DNA from: JAICUY01 sp038250515
GTDB lineage: Bacteria > Chloroflexota > Limnocylindria > QHBO01
Direction: 5' to 3'
DNA length: 13,756 bases
Assembly (NCBI GenBank): GCA_038250515.1
Contig: JBBSCG010000052.1
Coordinates: 1 to 13,756 of the forward strand
In this document: positions 6,496 through 13,008 of the stretch, one piece after another
Layout: the number at the start of each line of letters is the position of its first letter
Position numbering within the stretch: the first letter of the stretch is position 1
Program-made: the position numbers and the translations under genes
The notes under the pieces: generated by a model
What the model was told of the DNA's origin: nothing
Seen by the model: the letters and a program-made list of their open reading frames with translations, nothing else
The model's database searches: none

Positions 6496-7719
6496 ATGGG
6501 TCGAGATGGCGTGAGCCGCGTCATCCTCCACGCCGACCTTGATGCGTTCTACGCCTCGGTCGAAGAGCTCGACGACCCGTCACTGCGTGGCAAGCCTGTG
6601 ATCGTCGGCGGCGGGCCGAACGAGCGCGGCGTGGTGAGCGCGGCGAACTACGAGGCGCGGCGCTACGGCGTGCATTCGGCATTGCCGCTGCGCACCGCCA
6701 GCCGGCTCTGCCCGAATGGCGTCTTCCTGCCCGGTCGTCCAAACCGATACCGCGAGCTCAGCCAACAGGTCATGACCATCTTCGCCAGCCTCACCCCGAT
6801 GGTCGAGCCGATCTCGCTCGATGAGGCGTTCATGGACGTGACCAACAGCGTCGCCGCGTTCGGCGACGGCGAAACCATGGCGCGCCGGATCAAGGATCGG
6901 GTACGCGACGAGATCGGCCTGGTCGTCAGCGTCGGCGTGGCGAGCAACAAGCTGTGTGCCAAGGTCGCCTCCGACCTGCGCAAACCCGACGCGCTGGTGG
7001 TGGTACCGCCCGGCGGCGAGGCCGCATTTCTCGCCGAGCTGCCGGTGAGCCGGCTGTGGGGCGTCGGGCCGCAGGCACGCCAGGCGCTCGCCGACTATGG
7101 CGTCGCGAGCATCGGTGAGCTTGCTGCGCTCTCGGAGGGCACGCTGCGCCGGCGGTTCGGCCAGCACGGCGCGGACCTGGCCACGCGTGCACGCGGCATC
7201 GATCCATCGCCCGTGGTGCCCTTCCACGCGCCGAAGAGCATCGGTCACGAGCACACCTTCGATCGCGATACCGCCGTGCGATCGCAGCTCGAGGCAACCC
7301 TGCTCGACCTCGCCGAATCGGTCGCCAGCAGGCTGCGCCAACATGAGCTGGCGGCGGGCGCGGTGCAGCTCAAGCTCCGGTACGAGGGCTTCGAGACGCT
7401 CGCCCGCCAGGCGCCACTGCCGCGCCAGACCAGGGAGAGCGAGCCGCTCTACGACGCCGGGATCGCGTTGCTGAGCAAAACCCTGGTGGCGGGACGCGGC
7501 GTGCGGCTCATCGGTCTGACGGCCATCAACCTGAGCGATGAGCAGCAGCTGACCCTGTTCGACGGCGCTGCACGCGGCGAGCGGCTGGCGCGCTCGCTGG
7601 ATGCCGTCCGCGAGCGTTTCGGCGAGACCGCCATCACCCGGGCGAGGCTGTTGATCGAGAAGCCGAAACGGCGCTTTGACTTCGGCGAAAAGCCGACCAC
7701 CCGACCACTTGACGAATAG
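6496..7719 (+). CDS. dinB: DNA polymerase IV (Y family)
   Basis: This 407-residue translesion polymerase copies damaged templates without proofreading. Seen: the first catalytic acid in HADLDAFYAS (Asp14), with Tyr19 at the steric-gate position; the second in SLDEAF (Asp109-Glu110); the palm motif VSVGVASNKLCAKVASD (about 144-160); a helix-hairpin-helix thumb (LWGVGPQARQALADYG, about 187-202); and the little-finger domain to about 345. QLTLF at 351-355 is a sliding-clamp binding motif, followed by an Arg-rich tail of about 50 residues. The ATG at 6496 is used; a GTG at 6511 is an alternative, and neither has a clear Shine-Dalgarno. The gene lies 26 nt behind lexA under its SOS promoter. Its stop codon sits inside the promoter of the next gene. 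Confidence 0.96.
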   Translation: MGRDGVSRVILHADLDAFYASVEELDDPSLRGKPVIVGGGPNERGVVSAANYEARRYGVHSALPLRTASRLCPNGVFLPGRPNRYRELSQQVMTIFASLTPMVEPISLDEAFMDVTNSVAAFGDGETMARRIKDRVRDEIGLVVSVGVASNKLCAKVASDLRKPDALVVVPPGGEAAFLAELPVSRLWGVGPQARQALADYGVASIGELAALSEGTLRRRFGQHGADLATRARGIDPSPVVPFHAPKSIGHEHTFDRDTAVRSQLEATLLDLAESVASRLRQHELAAGAVQLKLRYEGFETLARQAPLPRQTRESEPLYDAGIALLSKTLVAGRGVRLIGLTAINLSDEQQLTLFDGAARGERLARSLDAVRERFGETAITRARLLIEKPKRRFDFGEKPTTRPLDE

Positions 7720-7738
7720 AACGATCGTTCGGTATGAT
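7709..7738 (+). promoter_or_regulatory. Promoter of the 87-residue SOS protein, inside the dinB 3' end
   Basis: TTGACG (7709-7714), an exactly 18-bp spacer and TATGAT (7733-7738) form the best sigma70-type promoter in the window. The -35 is made of the last dinB codons, and the dinB TAG (7717-7719) lies in the spacer with a LexA box. Its arrangement mirrors the lexA promoter: same spacer length and same box placement. Confidence 0.85.
7719..7730. promoter_or_regulatory. SOS (LexA) box 1 of the small gene
   Basis: GAAC-GATC-GTTC is a perfect 12-bp palindrome between the -35 and -10. It overlaps the last base of the dinB stop codon. It has the same core as the lexA box. Confidence 0.88.
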
Positions 7739-7752
7739 CCGGCTCCAGCAAT

Positions 7753-7766
7753 AGAACGCCCGTTCT
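7753..7766. promoter_or_regulatory. SOS (LexA) box 2 of the small gene
   Basis: AGAAC-GCCC-GTTCT is centred 35 bp downstream of box 1, near the expected +10 to +20 of the transcript. Like the lexA box it has 5-bp arms. Two boxes at one promoter suggest tight repression. Confidence 0.88.
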
Positions 7767-7800
7767 GTGCCGGTCGGGCGTGCAGTGGAGAAAAAGACAG

Positions 7801-8064
7801 ATGGCATTGACCAGCATCAACCCGATCGAAGCACACGTCAGCTGGGATCGGCGGCACCATCGGCCGGCACGCTTGCGCTGGGCGGGGCACCAGCTCGGCG
7901 TGGTGGCACTCGAAGGCGTGCGCGATGAGCGCTCCGCCTACCCGGCCGAGCGCGGACCACGCGTCACGTACCTCCTGCGGACCGATGACGGCGGACAGGC
8001 ATCGCTCGTCTTCGACGGCCGAAGACGTCGCTGGTTCGTGGAGGCGATCGACCTGGCCGCCTGA
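7801..8064 (+). CDS. Small SOS-regulated protein of unknown function, possibly DUF6504-like
   Basis: This 87-residue protein is soluble, Arg-rich and without cysteine or membrane segments. The pattern is a PIEAHVSWD start, R-P-A-R-L-R-W-A-G-H, a central RVTYLLRTDDGG and a closing RRRRWFVEAIDL. It suggests a small beta-rich fold. From memory this resembles the short DUF6504 proteins found beside imuB, dnaE2 or dinB in Actinobacteria, but I cannot confirm it. The ATG at 7801 is preferred, with GGAG 10 nt upstream (7787-7790); a GTG at 7780 in frame is less likely. The gene has its own promoter with two LexA boxes and follows dinB, so a role in translesion synthesis or the damage response is inferred. 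No catalytic motif is visible. Confidence 0.85.
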   Translation: MALTSINPIEAHVSWDRRHHRPARLRWAGHQLGVVALEGVRDERSAYPAERGPRVTYLLRTDDGGQASLVFDGRRRRWFVEAIDLAA

Positions 8065-8093
8065 CCCTCGTCCGAGGCTGCCCGGCGCCTGCG

Positions 8094-8099
8094 TACAAT
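8094..8099 (+). promoter_or_regulatory. Probable -10 of the folate operon, leaderless start
   Basis: TACAAT ends 8 nt before the ATG at 8108, placing the transcript start on or beside the start codon. No Shine-Dalgarno is present and no good -35 is seen. This is the usual layout of leaderless genes. Confidence 0.5.
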
Positions 8100-8107
8100 C
8101 GCGGCAC

Positions 8108-8761
8108 ATGACCGATGCATCCTCACTGACGTCGCTGAGCGTTCGGGAGCTGGCCGACCGACTGGCCAGCCGCGAGCCCGTGCCCGGCGGGGGAACGGCC
8201 GCTGCGATCGGCGGAGCGATCGGTGCCGCCCTGGTGGGCATGGTCGCCGAGCTGACAATCGGTCGACCCGAAGCCGTTGATCGGGAAGCTACATTGCGCG
8301 ACGTCCGAGACGCAGCGGCGACCCTGCGAGCGGAGCTGCTCGACCTGGCAGAAGCGGACGCGGCCGCGTACGAGAGCGTCGTGAAGGCGCGCCGCCTCCC
8401 CAAAACGACGGACGAAGAACGTGACCTGCGAAGCCGTCAGATGAGCAGGACCATGGTCGAGGCGGCGCGCATTCCGCTCGAGACCGCGCGACGTGCGCGA
8501 GCCGTCCTCGATCTCGCGGTGCGCATTGCGCCGGTCGGCAACCCGAATGCCATCAGCGATGCTGGCGTGGCGGCACAGCTGGCCTCGGCCGCCGTCCGCG
8601 GTGCAGTCCTCAACGTACGCATCAACCTGCCGTACCTGCCGGCCGGCGAACCGCTGCGCGAAGCAGCCACGCAGGAAGCCGCCGAGCTCGAAGCGGCCGC
8701 CACCCAGAGCGAGCGCGAGGTGCTTGCGTTGGTGGATGTTCAGCTGGACAAGGCGGTCTGA
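8108..8761 (+). CDS. Methenyl-THF cyclohydrolase / formimino-THF cyclodeaminase family protein
   Basis: This 217-residue, mostly helical protein belongs to the family of the C-terminal cyclodeaminase domain of FTCD and of the stand-alone cyclohydrolase FchA. The family signatures are PVPGGGTAAAIGGAIGAAL (about 24-42), forming part of the folate site, and GNPNAISDAGVAAQLASAA then LNVRINLPYL (about 145-180). Members either release ammonia from formimino-THF or hydrolyse 5,10-methenyl-THF to 10-formyl-THF. No formiminotransferase domain or histidine-degradation gene is nearby. The next gene is a FolD-like dehydrogenase lacking cyclohydrolase residues, so the cyclohydrolase role is more likely (inference). 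Its stop overlaps the folD Shine-Dalgarno, indicating one operon. The start has no Shine-Dalgarno and looks leaderless. Confidence 0.9.
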   Translation: MTDASSLTSLSVRELADRLASREPVPGGGTAAAIGGAIGAALVGMVAELTIGRPEAVDREATLRDVRDAAATLRAELLDLAEADAAAYESVVKARRLPKTTDEERDLRSRQMSRTMVEAARIPLETARRARAVLDLAVRIAPVGNPNAISDAGVAAQLASAAVRGAVLNVRINLPYLPAGEPLREAATQEAAELEAAATQSEREVLALVDVQLDKAV

Positions 8762-8771
8762 GGAGGACCGC

Positions 8772-9701
8772 ATGACCGCGCGCCTGCTCGACGGTCGGAC
8801 CGTCGCGTCACGGATGTGGCGCGACCTGTCGGAGCGCGTCGAAGCGTTGACCTCGCTGACCGGATTTGCGCCACGCCTGGCGATCGTGCGATTCGACCAG
8901 CGCGGGCCCTCGGCGGTCTACGCGGCGAGCATCGCGCGGGCCGCACACAGCGTGGGGGTCGAGCCACTTCCCGTCGAGCCGCCGGAGGGCGTCTCGCTCT
9001 CCGACCTCGCGGCGCGCATCGGAGCGCTCAACCGTGACCCGAGCGTCGCGGGAATCGTCATCGCGCAGCCGATCCCGCCGCACCTGGACCTGCCCGCGGT
9101 GGTCGAGCTGATTGACCCGGCGAAGGACGTGGACGGCGCGACGCCGCTCAATGCCGGGCGCCAGGCACGTGGTGGGGCGACGTTCGTGCCGGCGACCGCG
9201 CTCGGCGTGATGACCCTGCTACGCCACTACGAGATCCCGATTTCCGGCAAGCGGGCGGTGGTCGTCGGCCGCTCCCCGGTGGTCGGGCGACCAACCGCCG
9301 AGCTGCTGCTCAGCGCGCACGCCAGCGTCATGCTCACGCATCGGCGCACGCGCAGCCTCGCACGCGAGACACGGCGCGCTGAGATCCTGGTGGTCGCCGC
9401 GGGATCACCGCACCTCATCGGGCCGGAGATGGTCAACCGCTCGGCGGTCGTCGTCGACTGCGGCATCAACGTCACCGACACAGGGATCGTCGGCGACGTC
9501 GATTTCGAGGCGGTCCGCCCGGTGGTCAGCGCCATCACGCCGGTCCCCGGCGGTGTCGGCCCGGTGACGACCATGTGCCTGCTCGAGCAGACGGTCAGCT
9601 CGGCGGAGGCGGCCCTCGCCCGCGACGCACAGGACGAGTCGCTCATCCGCTTCAGCCGAACACGATCGGACGCCTTGACCGACCCGCCCGCTCGCGACTA
9701 G
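8772..9701 (+). CDS. folD: FolD-like methylene-THF dehydrogenase, cyclohydrolase residues replaced
   Basis: This 309-residue protein aligns along its length with FolD, which oxidises 5,10-methylene-THF with NADP and hydrolyses the methenyl product. Conserved: Tyr50, KDVDG with Asp121, the nucleotide-binding GRSPVVGRP (166-174) and the C-terminal ITPVPGGVGPVTT. Not conserved: the catalytic lysine after Tyr50 (E. coli Lys54, YVASK) is Ile54 here (YAASI), and the Gln of VQLPLP (Gln98) is Ala98 (VIAQP). In FolD these two residues are needed above all for the cyclohydrolase reaction. The neighbour is a cyclohydrolase-family protein, so this one may be only a dehydrogenase. A C-terminal tail of about 25 residues goes beyond the usual end. 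AGGAGG (8761-8766) lies 5 nt before the ATG and overlaps the upstream stop. Confidence 0.93.
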   Translation: MTARLLDGRTVASRMWRDLSERVEALTSLTGFAPRLAIVRFDQRGPSAVYAASIARAAHSVGVEPLPVEPPEGVSLSDLAARIGALNRDPSVAGIVIAQPIPPHLDLPAVVELIDPAKDVDGATPLNAGRQARGGATFVPATALGVMTLLRHYEIPISGKRAVVVGRSPVVGRPTAELLLSAHASVMLTHRRTRSLARETRRAEILVVAAGSPHLIGPEMVNRSAVVVDCGINVTDTGIVGDVDFEAVRPVVSAITPVPGGVGPVTTMCLLEQTVSSAEAALARDAQDESLIRFSRTRSDALTDPPARD

Positions 9702-9733
9702 GCTGGCGCGACGAGCGCTCGAGGCCGGTCGGT

Positions 9734-9770
9734 ATTCGGATGAACACGCTGGTTCCCACTGCTACCGAAT
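9734..9770 (+). other. Imperfect stem-loop after folD
   Basis: ATTCGG (9734-9739) pairs with CCGAAT (9765-9770). Nested inside, GAAC (9742-9745) pairs with GTTC (9752-9755). It sits 33 bp after the folD stop in a 194-bp gap. There is no T-run. It could be a 3'-end structure or an operator. I see nothing else clear in this gap except the -10 near its right end. Confidence 0.25.
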
Positions 9771-9880
9771 CTGAGCAATAGGAGCCATCGGCCCGAATGG
9801 GCGGTTCAGACGGTCAACGTCCAGGCGGACACCATCGACTGCAGCAGCATACCGATGCGATGAGACCTCGGTCAATGCCA

Positions 9881-9886
9881 TAGCAT
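9881..9886 (+). promoter_or_regulatory. Possible -10 of the TauE/SafE gene, leaderless start
   Basis: TAGCAT ends 9 nt before the ATG at 9896. No Shine-Dalgarno is present. The layout resembles those at 1300-1305 and 8094-8099. Confidence 0.35.
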
Positions 9887-9895
9887 CGCGCTGGC

Positions 9896-10639
9896 ATGCC
9901 GGAGCTGTCGCTTTCGCTCGTTCCCGAACTCCTGCTGCTTGCCGCTGCGGCGCTGCTGGCCAGCACCCTTGCGGCCGTCGCAGGCTTCGGCGGCGCAGCG
10001 GTGCTCCTGCCGGTGCTGGTCGCGGTGTTCGGGGTGCGCGACGCCATCCCGATCCTGACCGTCGCCCAGCTGATCGGCAACGGCGCGCGGGTCATTCTCA
10101 ATCGCGACGAGCTCGATCTCCACGTCGTCGGCTGGTTCGCCCTGGGCGGCGTGCCGGCCGCCCTCCTTGGCGGTCTCCTCTTCGCCAGCGCGCCGCTCTC
10201 GGCGCTGACGCGCGTGCTCGGCGCATTCCTGCTGCTGGTGGTCGCCTGGCGCCACTTGCGCCCCGGGCCGCCGCGACGACTGCCGTTGCGGGCGTTCGCC
10301 CCGCTCGGCGCGCTGTTCAGCTTCCTTTCGGCGTTGCTCGGCAGCGTCGGACCACTCATGGCGCCCTTTTTCCTGGCGTATGGCCTCGTCAAGGGCGCCT
10401 ACATCGGTACCGAGGCACTCGCCACGGTAGTCATGCACGTGACCAAGCTGGCCGCCTACGGTGGGGCTTCAATCCTTAGCCTCGCAGCGGTAGGCATCGG
10501 TCTGGCGCTGGGACCGATCATGGTGGCCGGCTCATTCATCGGGAAGCGCATCCTCGACCGACTGCCGGAGCGAATATTTGTGGCGATCATCGAGGTTGTG
10601 CTGCTCATTGCAGGCGTCACATTCCTCGTCACCGGCTAG
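9896..10639 (+). CDS. TauE/SafE (TSUP) family membrane transporter
   Basis: This 247-residue integral membrane protein has about seven or eight hydrophobic segments spread over its length. The two internally repeated family motifs are visible: GFGGAAVLLP (30-39) ending the first segment and GSVGPLMAPF (149-158) in the second half. HVTKLAAYG (181-189) follows. TSUP proteins carry small anions such as sulfite, sulfoacetate or other organosulfur compounds, generally outward, but substrates cannot be read from sequence. The ATG at 9896 gives the usual short N-terminus before the first helix. The neighbours give no substrate clue: a folate operon lies upstream and a MoxR cluster downstream, both apparently separate units. 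Confidence 0.9.
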   Translation: MPELSLSLVPELLLLAAAALLASTLAAVAGFGGAAVLLPVLVAVFGVRDAIPILTVAQLIGNGARVILNRDELDLHVVGWFALGGVPAALLGGLLFASAPLSALTRVLGAFLLLVVAWRHLRPGPPRRLPLRAFAPLGALFSFLSALLGSVGPLMAPFFLAYGLVKGAYIGTEALATVVMHVTKLAAYGGASILSLAAVGIGLALGPIMVAGSFIGKRILDRLPERIFVAIIEVVLLIAGVTFLVTG

Positions 10640-10780
10640 CCGGCGCGCCTCAGTGACGCCAGGAGGACAACGGCATACCATCGAGCAACGCTGGCTCACA
10701 CCGGATCTAGGCGAAGCGCCCCAGATTGCCACCTGATGCACAATGCCGAATGACGCAGCCGTGAACGCATGGAGGAGCGC

Positions 10781-11776
10781 GTGAAGACCGATGACGATCG
10801 ACGCGAGCAGCCGCGTTCGATCGAGGGCGAGCGCTTCTGGCGAAGGCTGCGCGAGGTGGTCGCGCGAGCGGTCGTGGTCGATGACCTTCCGCTGCGCCTC
10901 ATGGCGGTGGCCCTGCTGGCCGATGGGCATGTCCTCGTCGAGGACGTTCCGGGCGTCGGCAAGACCCTCCTGACCCGCGCCTTCAGCCGAGCGCTGGGAC
11001 TGGGCTTCGCTCGCGTGCAGGGCACGCCCGACCTGCTGCCGAGCGATGTGCTCGGCGCGAGCCTGCTCGAGGGCAACGGATTTCGCTTCATTCCTGGGCC
11101 GATCTTCACCAACGTGCTGCTCGTCGACGAGATCAACCGCGCCACGCCGCGCACCCAGTCGGCTCTGCTCGAGGCCATGGAGGAGGGCCAGGCCTCGATC
11201 GAGGGCGAGACCCGACCGCTGCCCGATCCGTTCCTGGTGCTCGCCACCCAGAACCCGGTCGAGCTCGAGGGCACGTTCGCACTGCCCGAGGCGCAGCTCG
11301 ATCGATTCGCGGTCCGCATCCGCATGGGATACCCCGGTGTGGCCGATGAACGACGCATCGCCGGCCGCTACCGCGAGCGCGCGCAGCCACTCGATGCCGT
11401 CGAGCCGATCGCTGATGCGGCACGCATCCTTTCGTTGCGCGACGAGGTACGCCACATCACGGTCAGCGACGAGGTCGAGGAGTACCTCGTCTCGCTCGTG
11501 CGCGCCACTCGCGAGCGTCCCGAGCTCGCACTGGGAGCCAGCCCGCGTGCGAGCGTCACGCTGTATCGGACATCGCAGGCATGGGCGCACCTCGCTGGGC
11601 GTGACTTCGTCCTGCCCGACGACGTGAAGACCGTCGCGCCGAGCGTGCTCGGGCATCGGGTGATGCTCGATATCGACCGCCAGCTGCGCGGCGCCACCGC
11701 CGAGGCGGTGATCGCCGAGATGCTCGCAACCGTCGCGGTTCCTCCGGCAGCGCAATCGGCCGAAGCAGGCGCCTGA
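10781..11776 (+). CDS. MoxR-family AAA+ ATPase
   Basis: This cytoplasmic AAA+ ATPase is of the MoxR type, thought to act as a chaperone for assembly or activation of complexes together with DUF58/VWA proteins. Counting from the GTG at 10781 (331 residues), Walker A is EDVPGVGKT (54-62), Walker B is VLLVDEINR (112-120) and sensor 1 is ATQNP (155-159). FALPEAQLDRF with Arg175 and the C-terminal lid (ASPRASVTLYR) follow. The GTG is chosen because GGAGGA (10771-10776) lies 4 nt upstream; that motif would otherwise be inside the ORF. An in-frame ATG at 10769, adding four residues, has no Shine-Dalgarno but cannot be excluded. The stop is 2 nt before the next gene. Confidence 0.94.
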   Translation: MKTDDDRREQPRSIEGERFWRRLREVVARAVVVDDLPLRLMAVALLADGHVLVEDVPGVGKTLLTRAFSRALGLGFARVQGTPDLLPSDVLGASLLEGNGFRFIPGPIFTNVLLVDEINRATPRTQSALLEAMEEGQASIEGETRPLPDPFLVLATQNPVELEGTFALPEAQLDRFAVRIRMGYPGVADERRIAGRYRERAQPLDAVEPIADAARILSLRDEVRHITVSDEVEEYLVSLVRATRERPELALGASPRASVTLYRTSQAWAHLAGRDFVLPDDVKTVAPSVLGHRVMLDIDRQLRGATAEAVIAEMLATVAVPPAAQSAEAGA

Positions 11777-11778
11777 GG

Positions 11779-13008
11779 GTGCTCGGCCCCGGGCTGGGCG
11801 TGCTGCTCGCCATCGCCGGCGCGCTGCTCGCTGCCCCGGGCCTGCTTGTCGTCGGCGTGCTGCTGACGCTGGTCAGCGTGCTGCGCTCGCTCTGGTCGCA
11901 GCGGGGACTGCGCCGCGTGAGCTACGCGCGCCGCCTTGCGAGCGACCGTGCCATGTGGGGCGAGGAGATCGAGCTCGAGCTCACCGTGCGCAACCGAAAG
12001 CTGCTGCCGATCCCCTGGCTGCAGGTCGGCGATTTCGTGAGCGAATCCGCGGTTGTGCGCAACCGTCCGCTGCTGCCCGCCGGCGTTCCGGGCTGGGCGA
12101 TCCTGCAGACGACCTGGAGCGCGGGCTGGTTCCAGCGGATCACGCGCCGCCTTGAGATCGTTGCCGGCCGACGCGGCGTGTACGACTTCGGCCGGGTACG
12201 CCTGGAGGTGGCTGACCTGTTCGCGCGCTCGAGCGCATCGGTCGAGGAAGAGCAGCCGGCAAGCTATCGGATCGTGCCGCGCATCGTGCCCGTCCGGGTG
12301 GCCGCTCGATCCAGCCTGATGGCCGGCAGTACGCGCGCCGTACGGGGACTGTTCGAGGAGCCCAGCCTGTTCGCGGGCGTGCGACCGTACCAGCATGGCG
12401 ACCGCCTGCGGCGCATCCACTGGAAGGCGACCGCGCGACGGGGCAGGCCCCTCAGTCGGCGCTTCGATCCGGGCCGCGAGCGCGAGGCGCTCATTGCGCT
12501 CGACATGCAGACGACGGCCGGTCCGTACTGGGAGATGGCCTACGACGACGATCTGGCCGAGGGCCTGTGCGTCGCTGCCGTCTCGCTCGCACGCAGCCTG
12601 CTGAGCGCGGGGATCGCCGTCGGACTGGCCGTCAACGCCTACAGCGGCCGGCCGCAGCATACGGTCCACATCACGCCATCGGCGGGAAGTGGCCAGCTCG
12701 AGCGGGTGGCCGATGCGCTCGCCGCCGTCAGCTCCTTCGCCTCCATTCCATTCGGTGGCCTGCTCGGCGAGGTGCCGCGGCGCATGCCGGCCGGCGCCAG
12801 CGTGATCGTCCTCAGCAGTCGCGATCCCGCCGCATATCTCGCCGCCATGCGCCGCCTGGCGCAGCAGGGGTTCAACGTGCGGCTCACCGCGTACGGACCT
12901 GACGCCGCTGCCCACGTCGCTCGCGCCCGCGCTCTGCGGGTGCACGGCTCCGTCCTGTCGCTCACACCGGATTGGCGAACGGCCGATGCGCTGGATCTCA
13001 CCGCCTGA
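11779..13008 (+). CDS. DUF58 domain protein with N-terminal membrane anchor
   Basis: This 409-residue protein has a hydrophobic hairpin at about 5-37 and then a beta-rich region with VRNRKLLPIPWLQV. The DUF58 core is at about 198-232: FAGVRPYQHGDRLRRIHW, K, and ATARRGRPLSRRFD. The segment after it begins ALIALDMQTTAG, where VWA-like domains carry a metal site. The DxSxS is not kept (DMQTT), so metal binding is doubtful. DUF58 proteins are nearly always partnered with MoxR ATPases, as here. The role is poorly known, with links to envelope processes. The GTG start lies 2 nt after the moxR stop without a clear Shine-Dalgarno, which fits translational coupling. Its last 23 nt overlap the next gene. 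Confidence 0.92.
   Translation: MLGPGLGVLLAIAGALLAAPGLLVVGVLLTLVSVLRSLWSQRGLRRVSYARRLASDRAMWGEEIELELTVRNRKLLPIPWLQVGDFVSESAVVRNRPLLPAGVPGWAILQTTWSAGWFQRITRRLEIVAGRRGVYDFGRVRLEVADLFARSSASVEEEQPASYRIVPRIVPVRVAARSSLMAGSTRAVRGLFEEPSLFAGVRPYQHGDRLRRIHWKATARRGRPLSRRFDPGREREALIALDMQTTAGPYWEMAYDDDLAEGLCVAAVSLARSLLSAGIAVGLAVNAYSGRPQHTVHITPSAGSGQLERVADALAAVSSFASIPFGGLLGEVPRRMPAGASVIVLSSRDPAAYLAAMRRLAQQGFNVRLTAYGPDAAAHVARARALRVHGSVLSLTPDWRTADALDLTA

Noticed and set aside
6580..8403. A 607-codon minus-strand open frame
   Set aside because: It runs antisense through dinB, the SOS promoter, the small SOS gene and part of the cyclohydrolase-family gene. The translation is low-complexity and matches no family I know.
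9742..9755. GAACACGCTGGTTC as a fourth SOS box
   Set aside because: The half-sites are separated by 6 bp, not the 4 bp shared by the three real boxes. It lies after folD, far from any promoter.
9702..9895. A hidden RNA gene or small ORF in the folD to TauE/SafE gap
   Set aside because: No tRNA fold or riboswitch core was recognised, and short frames here overlap folD in another phase without a Shine-Dalgarno.
10750..10764. A four-codon ORF (ATG to TGA) just before moxR, 5 nt after CACAAT
   Set aside because: It is too short to support, the hexamer starts with C, and it does not overlap the moxR start.
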